Assembly (NCBI GenBank): GCA_007122455.1 | Contig: SKTU01000034.1 | Span: forward strand, 1-32,541 | Direction of reading: 5' to 3' | DNA length: 32,541 nucleotides | DNA from: Haloarculaceae archaeon | GTDB taxonomy: Archaea > Halobacteriota > Halobacteria > Halobacteriales > Haloarculaceae | Shown: positions 21,494 through 28,925 of the stretch, piece by piece | Layout: every line of letters starts with the position of its first letter | Numbering within the stretch: position 1 is the first letter of the stretch | Position numbers and translations under genes: made by a program | Notes under the pieces: generated by a model | What the model was told of the DNA's origin: nothing | The model's database searches: none | What the model saw: only the letters and a program-made list of their open reading frames with translations

Positions 21494-22558
21494 ATGAACC
21501 GTCGGACGTTTCTCGTCTCGGCCGGCCTCGCGACCGCCCCGATAGCGGCGCGTCCCGCTGCCGCCGAACCGACCGTGGATCTCTATCCCGGAGACGTCGA
21601 GATCGGCGACGTCGAGCAGTCGCTCGCGATCGCCGTCGCCGGGATCGACGGCGACCGGCTCACGGTGCGCGTCGACCTCTCGGCACTCGAATCGGCGTCT
21701 ATCGATCTCGACGCCGCCGCCGTCGACGAGGAGCGATCCAACCTCCACCACGCCGAACTCGTCGACGCGACGATCGAGGACGTGGAGCTCCTGGCAGTCT
21801 TCGAACTCGACGAGGACACACTCCGCGGAACGATCGTCGTCGGAGGACTCGAAACGGACGGCGCGGACGATCGTTCGGCGTCGACCTACGACGTCACGGT
21901 GACGGCGAACGACGATCTCGTCTACGAGGGGGAGAGTGATCCCTTCGACGTCGTCGATCCCGACGAGCGCGAACTGAAGCTGTCGCTCCGACCGGGACGT
22001 CTCGAGCGGGACGCTCGCGAACAGCAGCTCCGTCTCGGCGTCGAGGGGGCGCCGGCTGACGCACTCGTCGTCGCGGTGAATGTTGGCGAACTGTCGACGA
22101 TCGGCGTCGGAACGGACGAACTCGGTGTTGTCGATCCGGTCGGCGAAGGCGCGACGGTTGAGACGGTCGAGCTACGCGAACGTGACGGCGAGCCGATCGT
22201 TCGATTCGTCGTCGATCCGGACGCCGAGCGGTTCGACGTCGTCGTCACGTTGACCGGACTCGACGCGACAGACGCGGAGAGTGGTCGGGAGATCGGCTAC
22301 TACGCGACGATCGAAGCAGGCGGCGACCCCGAAATACCTACCGCGGAGAACCACGACGTACGAGGGACAGTGACACTGATCGACTCACCCGACGCTGACG
22401 ACGAGTACGACGAACCGCAGCCCGAACCGGATCCGGATCCCGGACCAACCGAGGAGAACGCGACCGATCCCGCCGATCAGCCGGGGTTCGGCGTCCTCGC
22501 GGCCGTCGGGGGAGCGATCGTCGCCGTGCTCGCCAGACAGCGGGCAAAATCGGGGTGA
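21494..22558 (+). CDS. Tat-exported surface protein with PGF-CTERM anchor
   Basis: This 354-aa secreted protein has both export and anchoring signals. The N-terminus MNRRTFLVSAGLATAPIAARPAAA is a twin-arginine-type signal with an Ala-x-Ala cleavage area. The C-terminus has a proline/glutamate spacer (EPQPEPDPDPGPTEE) followed by QPGFGVLAAVGGAIVAVLARQR, the PGF-CTERM tripartite signal processed by archaeosortase A for lipid attachment. The body is beta-rich with repeated VDLSALESASIDLDAAAV-type strands, suggesting two or more Ig-like or adhesin-like domains. No enzymatic motif was found. It is a separate transcription unit. Confidence 0.88.
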   Translation: MNRRTFLVSAGLATAPIAARPAAAEPTVDLYPGDVEIGDVEQSLAIAVAGIDGDRLTVRVDLSALESASIDLDAAAVDEERSNLHHAELVDATIEDVELLAVFELDEDTLRGTIVVGGLETDGADDRSASTYDVTVTANDDLVYEGESDPFDVVDPDERELKLSLRPGRLERDAREQQLRLGVEGAPADALVVAVNVGELSTIGVGTDELGVVDPVGEGATVETVELRERDGEPIVRFVVDPDAERFDVVVTLTGLDATDAESGREIGYYATIEAGGDPEIPTAENHDVRGTVTLIDSPDADDEYDEPQPEPDPDPGPTEENATDPADQPGFGVLAAVGGAIVAVLARQRAKSG

Positions 22559-22588
22559 CGTGACAGGACGCGGTTATCCGTGCTAAGC

Positions 22589-22596
22589 TTTACATT
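22589..22596 (+). promoter_or_regulatory. TATA box of the acyl-CoA dehydrogenase gene
   Basis: TTTACATT is centred about 26 bases before the ATG at 22618, consistent with leaderless transcription. Confidence 0.55.
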
Positions 22597-22617
22597 ACCC
22601 TGTGCGAACCGTCACCC

Positions 22618-23877
22618 ATGGAGTATCACGACTCCGAGAAAGCAAAGGAGGTCGCCGGACGCGTCGAGGCGTTCATGGACGAAGTCGTCATCCCGCGGGA
22701 GCGGGAGGCGCTCGCGACCGGCGAGAAGATCACCAACGAGGAGATCGAGGAGTTCTGGGAGATGGCCAAAGAGCGGGACCTCTTCGCCCCGCAGATGCCC
22801 GAAAAGTACGGCGGGCAGGGGTTGGCCTTCCGCGACATGCTTCCGTCCTTCGAACAGGTCGGCCGCTCGCTGATCGGCGCGCTGTCGATCCGAGCGAACG
22901 CACCACAGGAGGGGAACATGCACACCCTCGAACTCGTTGGCACGGAAGAGCAGAAGGAGGAGTGGCTCCGCCCGCTCGTACAGGGGGAGATCTCCTCGGC
23001 GTTCTCGATGACCGAACCGCTTCAGGGCGGCGGTTCCGACCCGAAGATGCTGAAGACGACCGCGGTGAAGGACGGCGACGAGTGGGTGATCAACGGCCAC
23101 AAGTGGTGGACCTCCGACGGGATGGACGCCGACTTCCTGCTGGTGATGGCCCGAACGGACATGGACGCCCATCCCTACGAGGGAACGTCGATCATTCTGG
23201 TCCCCACGGAGACGGACGGCGTGAACATCGTCCGGAACATCGACCACCTGGGCGGTCACACCATCACCGAGCGAACGGGCGGCCACGCCGAGATCAAATA
23301 CGAGAACGTCCGCGTCCCCGTCGAAAACACCGTCGGTCCGGAGGGTGGCGGCTTCAAGGTCGCACAGATGCGTCTCGGTGGCGGCCGATTGACCCACTGT
23401 ATGCGCTACTCGGGGATGGCCGAGCGGTCCCTCGACATCGCGAAGGCGTACATCAACGAGCGCGAGGCGTTCGGCTCGACGCTGTCGGATAAGCAGGCGC
23501 TTCGCCACGAGATCGCCGACGCGGAGATGCGGCTCCACGCGGCGCGAACGATGGTTCGACACGCCGCTCGTGAACTGGATCAGAGCGAAGCCCGAATCGA
23601 GGTCGCGATGGCGAAGGTGTACACCGCACAGGTCACCAACGACATCATGGATCTCGCAGTCCAATGCTGCGGCGGCAACGGGATCGGCAAAGATCTGCCG
23701 ATCGCGTACTTCTACGAGAGCGTTCGGCCGTTCCGCATCGTCGACGGGGCCGACGAGGTCCACCGGCGCTCGATCGCCCGCTACGCCTTCGAGGAGGTCA
23801 AGGAGGAGGAACTCGAACACCTGCTCCGCTTCGACGAGGAACTGATCACCGAACCGGCCGTCGCCGACGACGACTGA
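22618..23877 (+). CDS. Acyl-CoA dehydrogenase family protein
   Basis: This 419-aa FAD enzyme probably removes hydrogens alpha-beta from an acyl-CoA. Visible landmarks are the N-terminal helical domain with APQMPEKYGGQGLAFRDML, the FAD/substrate loop SSAFSMTEPLQGGGSDP, the beta-domain DGDEWVINGHKWWTSDGMDADF, and the C-terminal helices with QCCGGNGIGKDLPIAYFYESVRPFRIVDGADEVHRRSIARYA. The C-terminal GADEVH context resembles the ACAD10/11-like branch. Chain specificity is not readable. No other beta-oxidation gene is adjacent, so its pathway partner lies elsewhere. Confidence 0.93.
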   Translation: MEYHDSEKAKEVAGRVEAFMDEVVIPREREALATGEKITNEEIEEFWEMAKERDLFAPQMPEKYGGQGLAFRDMLPSFEQVGRSLIGALSIRANAPQEGNMHTLELVGTEEQKEEWLRPLVQGEISSAFSMTEPLQGGGSDPKMLKTTAVKDGDEWVINGHKWWTSDGMDADFLLVMARTDMDAHPYEGTSIILVPTETDGVNIVRNIDHLGGHTITERTGGHAEIKYENVRVPVENTVGPEGGGFKVAQMRLGGGRLTHCMRYSGMAERSLDIAKAYINEREAFGSTLSDKQALRHEIADAEMRLHAARTMVRHAARELDQSEARIEVAMAKVYTAQVTNDIMDLAVQCCGGNGIGKDLPIAYFYESVRPFRIVDGADEVHRRSIARYAFEEVKEEELEHLLRFDEELITEPAVADDD

Positions 23878-23932
23878 TCGGCTCGACGACGCCGCGTCGT
23901 AGCCACCGGCCGTCTTCTCCCATGGAGTGAGG

Positions 23933-23938
23933 CTTACG
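23933..23938 (+). promoter_or_regulatory. TATA-like box of the split YeeE pair
   Basis: CTTACG is centred about 28 bases upstream of the ATG at 23963. Confidence 0.4.
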
Positions 23939-23962
23939 TACGCTGGCGGCCGAGGCCAACGC

Positions 23963-24451
23963 ATGTCAGCGCTCGCTACAGTCGTCGCGGAGCTGTTCCC
24001 CAACGGGATCGCCCACTACGCGGTCGGGGGCGTACTCATCGGGGTCGGCGTCGCCGTCATCTATCTCGGGACCGGGATCAGCCCCGGCGCGAGTACGTTC
24101 CTCGAATCGACGCTGTCGTACGTCTCGACGCGAGAGCGGTTCGCTCAACAGCGCTTCCTCGCCTCGCGGGACTGGCGAATCGTCTTCACCGTCGGCATCG
24201 TCGTCGGGGCAGCCGTCTACGCGATCGCCTTTCAGGGCGGTGCGTGGATCACCGAAGTACAGCCGTGGCGGCTCTTCGCAGGCGGCGTGCTCATCGGGAT
24301 CGGCACGCGGCTCGGGAAGGGGTGTACGTCGGGTCACGGCGTCTGCGGCGTCGGCTCCCGCTCGGGAACCTCGATCCTCAACGTCGCGATATTCATGGCC
24401 GTCGCGATCGGCGTCGCCCAGCTCCTCCTGGCCATCGGGGTGACGCCATGA
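23963..24451 (+). CDS. YeeE/YedE (sulfur transport) half-protein, N-terminal type
   Basis: This 162-aa membrane protein has about four spans and the family motif LGKGCTSGHGVCGVGSRS near residues 113-132, whose cysteine is used in thiosulfate handling in bacterial YeeE. The usual full-length YeeE is about 350 residues; here the protein is one half, and the second half follows with a four-base ATGA overlap (24448-24451). This matches PmpA/PmpB-like split systems. It probably moves thiosulfate or another sulfane-sulfur compound across the membrane, but no sulfurtransferase gene is adjacent. The ATG at 23963 follows a TATA-like box. Confidence 0.88.
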   Translation: MSALATVVAELFPNGIAHYAVGGVLIGVGVAVIYLGTGISPGASTFLESTLSYVSTRERFAQQRFLASRDWRIVFTVGIVVGAAVYAIAFQGGAWITEVQPWRLFAGGVLIGIGTRLGKGCTSGHGVCGVGSRSGTSILNVAIFMAVAIGVAQLLLAIGVTP

Positions 24452-24909
24452 GCGACGATCGCCACCCGCTTTTCATGCCACTCGTCGGCGTCGGCGGCCT
24501 GATCTTCGGCTTCGGACTCGCGATCAGCGAGATGGCTCGCCCGGAGGTCGTCCTCTCGTTTCTGCAGCTCTCGGACCTCGGATTGCTCTTCGTGATGGGC
24601 GGCGCAGCAGCGGTGACCGGGATGCTCTTCGCGATCCTTCCGCGCACTGATCGGCGAGCGCCGCTGACCGGCCGCGCGTACGCCCGGCGGCTGAAGACGA
24701 TGGACAACAACGTCGTCTACGGCGGCGCGATCTTCGGCGTGGGATGGGGGCTCTCTGGGATCTGCCCCGGTGCCGCCTACGCCAGTCTCGGGATCGGAAA
24801 CTGGCCGATCCTCTGGGGCGTCGCGGGGATGTTCGTCGGCGCGTACGTGCAGGGATACGTCCGCTCGCGACCGACCGACGCCGGCGGCGACGTCACGGCC
24901 GCCGACTGA
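24448..24909 (+). CDS. YeeE/YedE (sulfur transport) half-protein, C-terminal type
   Basis: This 153-aa membrane protein has four predicted spans. It is the partner of the preceding gene, coupled by an ATGA overlap. The motif GWGLSGICPGAAYASLG (about 96-112) supplies the second conserved cysteine of the YeeE pore. The opening span MPLVGVGGLIFGFGLAISEMARPEVVLSFLQL matches the DUF6691/PmpB-like half. It is likely to form a heterodimeric sulfur-compound channel with the upstream half. It is the last gene of the operon; a 265-base gap follows. Confidence 0.88.
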   Translation: MSDDRHPLFMPLVGVGGLIFGFGLAISEMARPEVVLSFLQLSDLGLLFVMGGAAAVTGMLFAILPRTDRRAPLTGRAYARRLKTMDNNVVYGGAIFGVGWGLSGICPGAAYASLGIGNWPILWGVAGMFVGAYVQGYVRSRPTDAGGDVTAAD

Positions 24910-24935
24910 CCGGGACAGTTCGGAACGGAGACTTC

Positions 24936-25017
24936 GTTGAAAGAATCAACCGATAATCATCTTTTACGGATGTGCTACGTGCACGACGCGCCGATACCAC
25001 GAGAATCTAGTTGATTC
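24936..25017. repeat. Inverted repeats in the 265-base gap after the YeeE pair
   Basis: The gap 24910-25174 has no credible gene. It is locally AT-richer than the surroundings and holds GTTGA-N5-TCAAC (24936-24950) and GAATC-N5-GATTC (25003-25017). GAATCAAC (24943-24950) and GTTGATTC (25010-25017) are also exact complements 59 bases apart. It could be operators, a terminator region or a worn element end. Confidence 0.35.
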
Positions 25018-25174
25018 GCAAAAGGGGTATTCGCGTCGACTAACCGCACCGGCCGAGTTGGTCCCGAATGGCACCCAGGGTTACGGGACGTCTGGTTCGC
25101 TGACTCCGACGTGAGACAGGAGACGGATCGTGAGGACGGCAGTCGAGAGCGCAGTCAACCGAAGGCGCCGACCG

Positions 25175-26536
25175 TCAGCCGGCGAGCCATTCGGCGAATG
25201 GCCCGGTGAGGAACTCGTAGTAGCCCATGATCGCCAGCACGAGCGTGGCAATCAGCGCCAACAGCACCGGCACGCGAACCAGCCAGATCCAGATCTGCCC
25301 CAGCGAGCCGATGTCGCCGACGCCCCGCTGGATCTCGTCGAGCGCCCTGTCGTGGGCGATCCAGGCGACGAGAACCATCAGCAGGATGCTGCCCGTCACG
25401 AGGAGGATCTCCGCGGCGAGCTGGTCGTAGAGATCGATCAATACGAGGTCGCCATCGAGAGCCACCGGCGCGCCGAGGACGAACATCCCACCGCCGATGG
25501 CGAGGGTGGCGGGGATTCGGTCGACCCCGAACTCGTCGATGACGGTCGAGACGACGACCTCCATGAGGCTGATCGCGGAGGTGAGCGCCCCCAGTGCGAA
25601 TGCGAAGAAGAAGACTGCACCGAGAACCAGACCGAAGCGGATCTCGGCGAACGCGCCCGCCAGCGCGACGAAGATGGCGCCGGCGCCGGGGTCGGCCGGC
25701 CCAATGGTGGCGGCGAAGAGGATGGGGAAGACGACGAGCCCTGCGAGAAACGCGATGCCGGTGTCGAGGCCGATGATGATCGCGCTGTCCTCGGCGAGGT
25801 TGCGGTCCTCGGCGAGATACGACGCGTAGGTTATCATGATCCCCATCCCGAGCGAGAGGGTGAAGAACGCCTGTCCGGCCGCCGAGGGGATGATCGACTG
25901 CCAGTCGTCGGCGATGACGCCAAAGTCGGGCGAAAGGTAGTAGGCGTAGGCCTCGCCAGCGCCCGGGAGCGTCGCGGCGTAGACGGCGACCGCGACCATC
26001 AGGACGACGAGCGCCGGGACCATGGCCTTCGCCGCCAACTCGATCCCGCGCTGGACGCCAAGCGCGACGATGGCGATGGTGGCAGCCATGAAGATCGCGT
26101 GGAACAGCAGCGCGTCGGTGCCAGCGGCGACGGTGAGGAAGTACGCCTCCGGGTCCTCCGCGTAGCCGCCGGTGAGGCTCCCGACGAAGTACCGAACGAC
26201 CCACCCAGCGACCACGCTGTAGTAGGACATGATGAGGAACGCGATCAGCATGAACAGCCCGCCGATGTACTTCCAGGCGTCACCACCGAACTCGCGGAGG
26301 GCGCCGACCGGACTGAGTTCGGTCCGACGGCCGATGCTGAACTCCACGAGCATGGCCGGTAACCCAATGATCAGGATGAAGAGCAGGTAGATCAGAAGGA
26401 AGGCCGCCCCTCCCTCCTGGCCCACCTGGAAGGGGAACCGCCAGATGTTCCCTAGCCCGACGGCGCTTCCAACCGCGGCTAGGATGAACCCGAATCGGGT
26501 CGCCCAGTTCTCACGTATCACGTCGTCGAGTGACAT
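25175..26536 (-). CDS. Sodium-dependent transporter, NSS (SNF) family
   Basis: This 453-aa LeuT-fold symporter is expected to import an amino acid or similar solute with Na+. The first-helix signature WATRFGFILAAVGSAVGLGNIWRFPFQVGQEGGAAFLL is intact, including the unwound GSAVGLGN Na+/substrate segment. About eleven to twelve spans are visible, as in prokaryotic NSS proteins. The ATG at 26536 is used; an upstream in-frame ATG at 26575 lies at the far side of the TATA box (TTATAAAT, 26563-26570), so it cannot be in the message. Substrate is unknown. It has its own promoter. Confidence 0.94.
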   Translation of the reverse strand: MSLDDVIRENWATRFGFILAAVGSAVGLGNIWRFPFQVGQEGGAAFLLIYLLFILIIGLPAMLVEFSIGRRTELSPVGALREFGGDAWKYIGGLFMLIAFLIMSYYSVVAGWVVRYFVGSLTGGYAEDPEAYFLTVAAGTDALLFHAIFMAATIAIVALGVQRGIELAAKAMVPALVVLMVAVAVYAATLPGAGEAYAYYLSPDFGVIADDWQSIIPSAAGQAFFTLSLGMGIMITYASYLAEDRNLAEDSAIIIGLDTGIAFLAGLVVFPILFAATIGPADPGAGAIFVALAGAFAEIRFGLVLGAVFFFAFALGALTSAISLMEVVVSTVIDEFGVDRIPATLAIGGGMFVLGAPVALDGDLVLIDLYDQLAAEILLVTGSILLMVLVAWIAHDRALDEIQRGVGDIGSLGQIWIWLVRVPVLLALIATLVLAIMGYYEFLTGPFAEWLAG

Positions 26537-26562
26537 ACAGGTAAGAGTATTCCAACCATCAG

Positions 26563-26570
26563 TTATAAAT
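26563..26570 (-). promoter_or_regulatory. TATA box of the NSS transporter gene
   Basis: The minus strand reads ATTTATAA, centred about 30 bases upstream of the ATG at 26536. The rest of the gap to 26776 has GTTAC-GGTT-GTTAC (direct pair near 26580) but no other clear signal. Confidence 0.6.
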
Positions 26571-26776
26571 CCCATCTAGAGGTTACGGTTGTTACAATTT
26601 TGTCCTGAAAAGTGAACGTCAACTCCGGACCACATCGATCGGCGAGGACGGGCGATCGGTGGCCCCTGTCGGTGGTTGTCGATTAGGACGAAGAACGACG
26701 AGATCGCGATCAAACGTACCCGTGAGCGTGAGAAACTGTCACATACCTCGCGAACGTAGCTGTGAACTGAAGAGGA

Positions 26777-27580
26777 ATGCAAACGATCAGTTCAGCCGAT
26801 AACACGCCGATCGCGTTCGAACGATCGGGTAGCGGGCCGCCGCTCGTGCTCGTCCACGGAACGACCGCGGACCACACCCGGTGGGCGCCAGTTCTCCCCA
26901 CACTCGAAGAGCAGTTCACCGTCTACGCGATCGATCGTCGTGGCCGGGGTGAGAGCGGTGACGCCGACGAGTACGAACTGGAACGGGAGTTCGAAGACGT
27001 GGCTGCGGTCGTCGATTCGGTCGACGAACCCGTAATCCTGCTCGGTCACTCCTACGGGGCACTCTGTTCCCTGGAGGCGGCTCTACTGACCGACAACCTC
27101 CGGGCGCTCGTCCTGTACGAGCCGCCGATTCCGGTCGACGATCACGAAGTTTATCAGGAGGACGAGCTCGCAGAGATGAAATCGTTACTCGAAGAGGGTG
27201 ACGACGAGCAGGCGCTCGTCGTTTTCCTGAGCGAGATCGCCGACATTCCGGCGGCACAGATCGAAACGCTTCGATCGGCCCCGAACTGGCAGGCTCGTGT
27301 AGATGCCGCCCACACTGCCTACCGTGAGACGCAGGCACCCGACAGCTACCAGTTCGAGCCCGCCCGATTCGACCGGATGACGACGCCGACGCTACTGTTG
27401 GCGGGAGGGGAGAGTCCACAGTGGTTCAGGGATGCAGTAGAATCAGTCAACGACGCGCTCCCGGACAGCCGGATCGTCGTCCTGGAGGGGCAGGAACACG
27501 TCGCGATAAATACCGCGCCGGAGCTCTTCGTCGACACCGTGTTGACGTTCGTTAGTGAACTGGGCTCGCGAACAGAGTAG
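26777..27580 (+). CDS. Alpha/beta hydrolase
   Basis: This 267-aa soluble alpha/beta hydrolase has the oxyanion-hole strand VLVHGTTADHTRW and the nucleophile elbow GHSYG with Ser92. The catalytic histidine His241 is in LEGQEHVAINT near the C-terminus. The acidic residue is probably in the LLLAGGESP loop. A cap region spans about 115-190. Esterase, lactonase or related activity is likely; the substrate is unknown. The ATG at 26777 begins directly at the first strand, so it is cytoplasmic. It is convergent with the MFS gene, with 97 bases between them and no recognisable feature. Confidence 0.9.
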   Translation: MQTISSADNTPIAFERSGSGPPLVLVHGTTADHTRWAPVLPTLEEQFTVYAIDRRGRGESGDADEYELEREFEDVAAVVDSVDEPVILLGHSYGALCSLEAALLTDNLRALVLYEPPIPVDDHEVYQEDELAEMKSLLEEGDDEQALVVFLSEIADIPAAQIETLRSAPNWQARVDAAHTAYRETQAPDSYQFEPARFDRMTTPTLLLAGGESPQWFRDAVESVNDALPDSRIVVLEGQEHVAINTAPELFVDTVLTFVSELGSRTE

Positions 27581-27677
27581 GCCTCTCTGATAGCGTCGAT
27601 CTCTTCAGCCCCATCCGATTCGGACGCAGTGAACAGCACCGAACGGGCGCAGATCGTCGATCGCGAAACGCTTCCGC

Positions 27678-28922
27678 TCAGTCGAGCAGTACCAGAACGC
27701 CGAACAGTAGCGCCAAAACGAGACTCACGCCGGCGATGGCGGGAAAGGCGGCAACGACGCCCCACTCCGTCGCGAGAACGCCGAAGACGGCGGGACCGCT
27801 CGCACTGCCGAGCGCCGACCCGGTCTGGACGACTCCGAACAGACTCCCGCTGTAGGCACTGTCCGCCTCCCGAGAGATCAGCGCGTTCTTCACGGGGTAG
27901 CTCGCGTACATCGCGAATCCGATCGCCGCGAACCAGATCGCCAATCCGGCGATCAGGATACTGGACGGAACACCCGACGCGAGCCGCGTGACGGCGATCG
28001 TCGCCCCGACGAGGATCGCGGTTGCGATAGCGGTCCCGATACCGATGTACCGGCGGTCCACGCGGTCGGCGAGCTCCCCCGCCCAGAGGGACGCCACGCT
28101 CCCACCGGCTAGCAGCGTAAAGAACGCGAGGTTGCTGATCGACACCGACGCACCGGTTTCGGCGGCGATGTACGAGGTGGTGAACGTCTGGATCGCACGG
28201 TGTTGCAGCGACAGAAACAGCGTGATGAGACAGAGCAGTCCGATCTCCCGTGTCATCAGAACGCCCGCCACGTTCCTGATGTTCCGGAGCCGACGCCGAA
28301 CCGTCGAACCGCCGTCGGCTCGGATCGACGGCGTCGTCGAGTTGGCCGAGAGCATGGCGTAGACGACGAAAAGCGTCAGCCCGCCGCCGAGCACTGCAGC
28401 GCCGACGAGCGCCACGCGCCAGCCCGCCACCGCGGCCAATCCGCCCACGACGAGCGGTGCAGCCATGGTGCCGACAGTTCCGCCGAAGCCGAAGACGCCC
28501 ATCGCCTTCCCTTCGGTGGCACCGGATTCGACGTCGCTGATGATCGACATGCCCGTCGGGTGGAACGTACTCCCGCTGATGCCAGTGATGGTCTGGGCGA
28601 CGAGCAGCGCCTCGTAGTTCGGTGCCATGCCCGCCAGCAGGATGCCGCCGGTCATTCCGACGAGACCGACGATCATGAGCCGCGTCTTTCCGACCCAGTC
28701 GGCGACGACGCCGGCGGGGAGCTGGAAGACCGAGTACATGAGAAAGAAGATGGTGAGCAGGAAGCCGGCCTGACCGTACGTGATGCCGAGATCCGTGATC
28801 AACAGCGGGATCACCGGCGGGATGACGATCGAGAAGAACTCGTTGATGCCGTGGCTAGCGGTGATCGGTCCGACGATCCGGGGCTCGTCGACGTCCGTTA
28901 CTCGCTGTATCGGTGCCCGCAT
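27678..28922 (-). CDS. MFS transporter
   Basis: This 414-aa major facilitator has about twelve spans in two halves. The loop 2-3 signature is GVVADWVGKTRLMIVGLVGM, with a matching GELADRVDRRYIGIGTAI in the second half. The cytoplasmic mid-loop (about 200-225) is basic. The ATG is three bases after the stop of the FAD/Fe-S dehydrogenase gene, so the two share a transcript and this protein probably imports or exports that enzyme's substrate or product. It lacks its own TATA box, which supports co-transcription. Confidence 0.92.
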   Translation of the reverse strand: MRAPIQRVTDVDEPRIVGPITASHGINEFFSIVIPPVIPLLITDLGITYGQAGFLLTIFFLMYSVFQLPAGVVADWVGKTRLMIVGLVGMTGGILLAGMAPNYEALLVAQTITGISGSTFHPTGMSIISDVESGATEGKAMGVFGFGGTVGTMAAPLVVGGLAAVAGWRVALVGAAVLGGGLTLFVVYAMLSANSTTPSIRADGGSTVRRRLRNIRNVAGVLMTREIGLLCLITLFLSLQHRAIQTFTTSYIAAETGASVSISNLAFFTLLAGGSVASLWAGELADRVDRRYIGIGTAIATAILVGATIAVTRLASGVPSSILIAGLAIWFAAIGFAMYASYPVKNALISREADSAYSGSLFGVVQTGSALGSASGPAVFGVLATEWGVVAAFPAIAGVSLVLALLFGVLVLLD

Positions 28923-28925
28923 CGA

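Noticed and set aside
25175-26536. NSS transporter as a recent horizontal acquisition
   Set aside because: Its base composition and codon choices look like those of its neighbours, and no repeats or integrase flank it.
26576-26782. A 68-codon minus-strand frame upstream of the alpha/beta hydrolase
   Set aside because: No recognisable motif, runs over the hydrolase start and has no promoter-like element.
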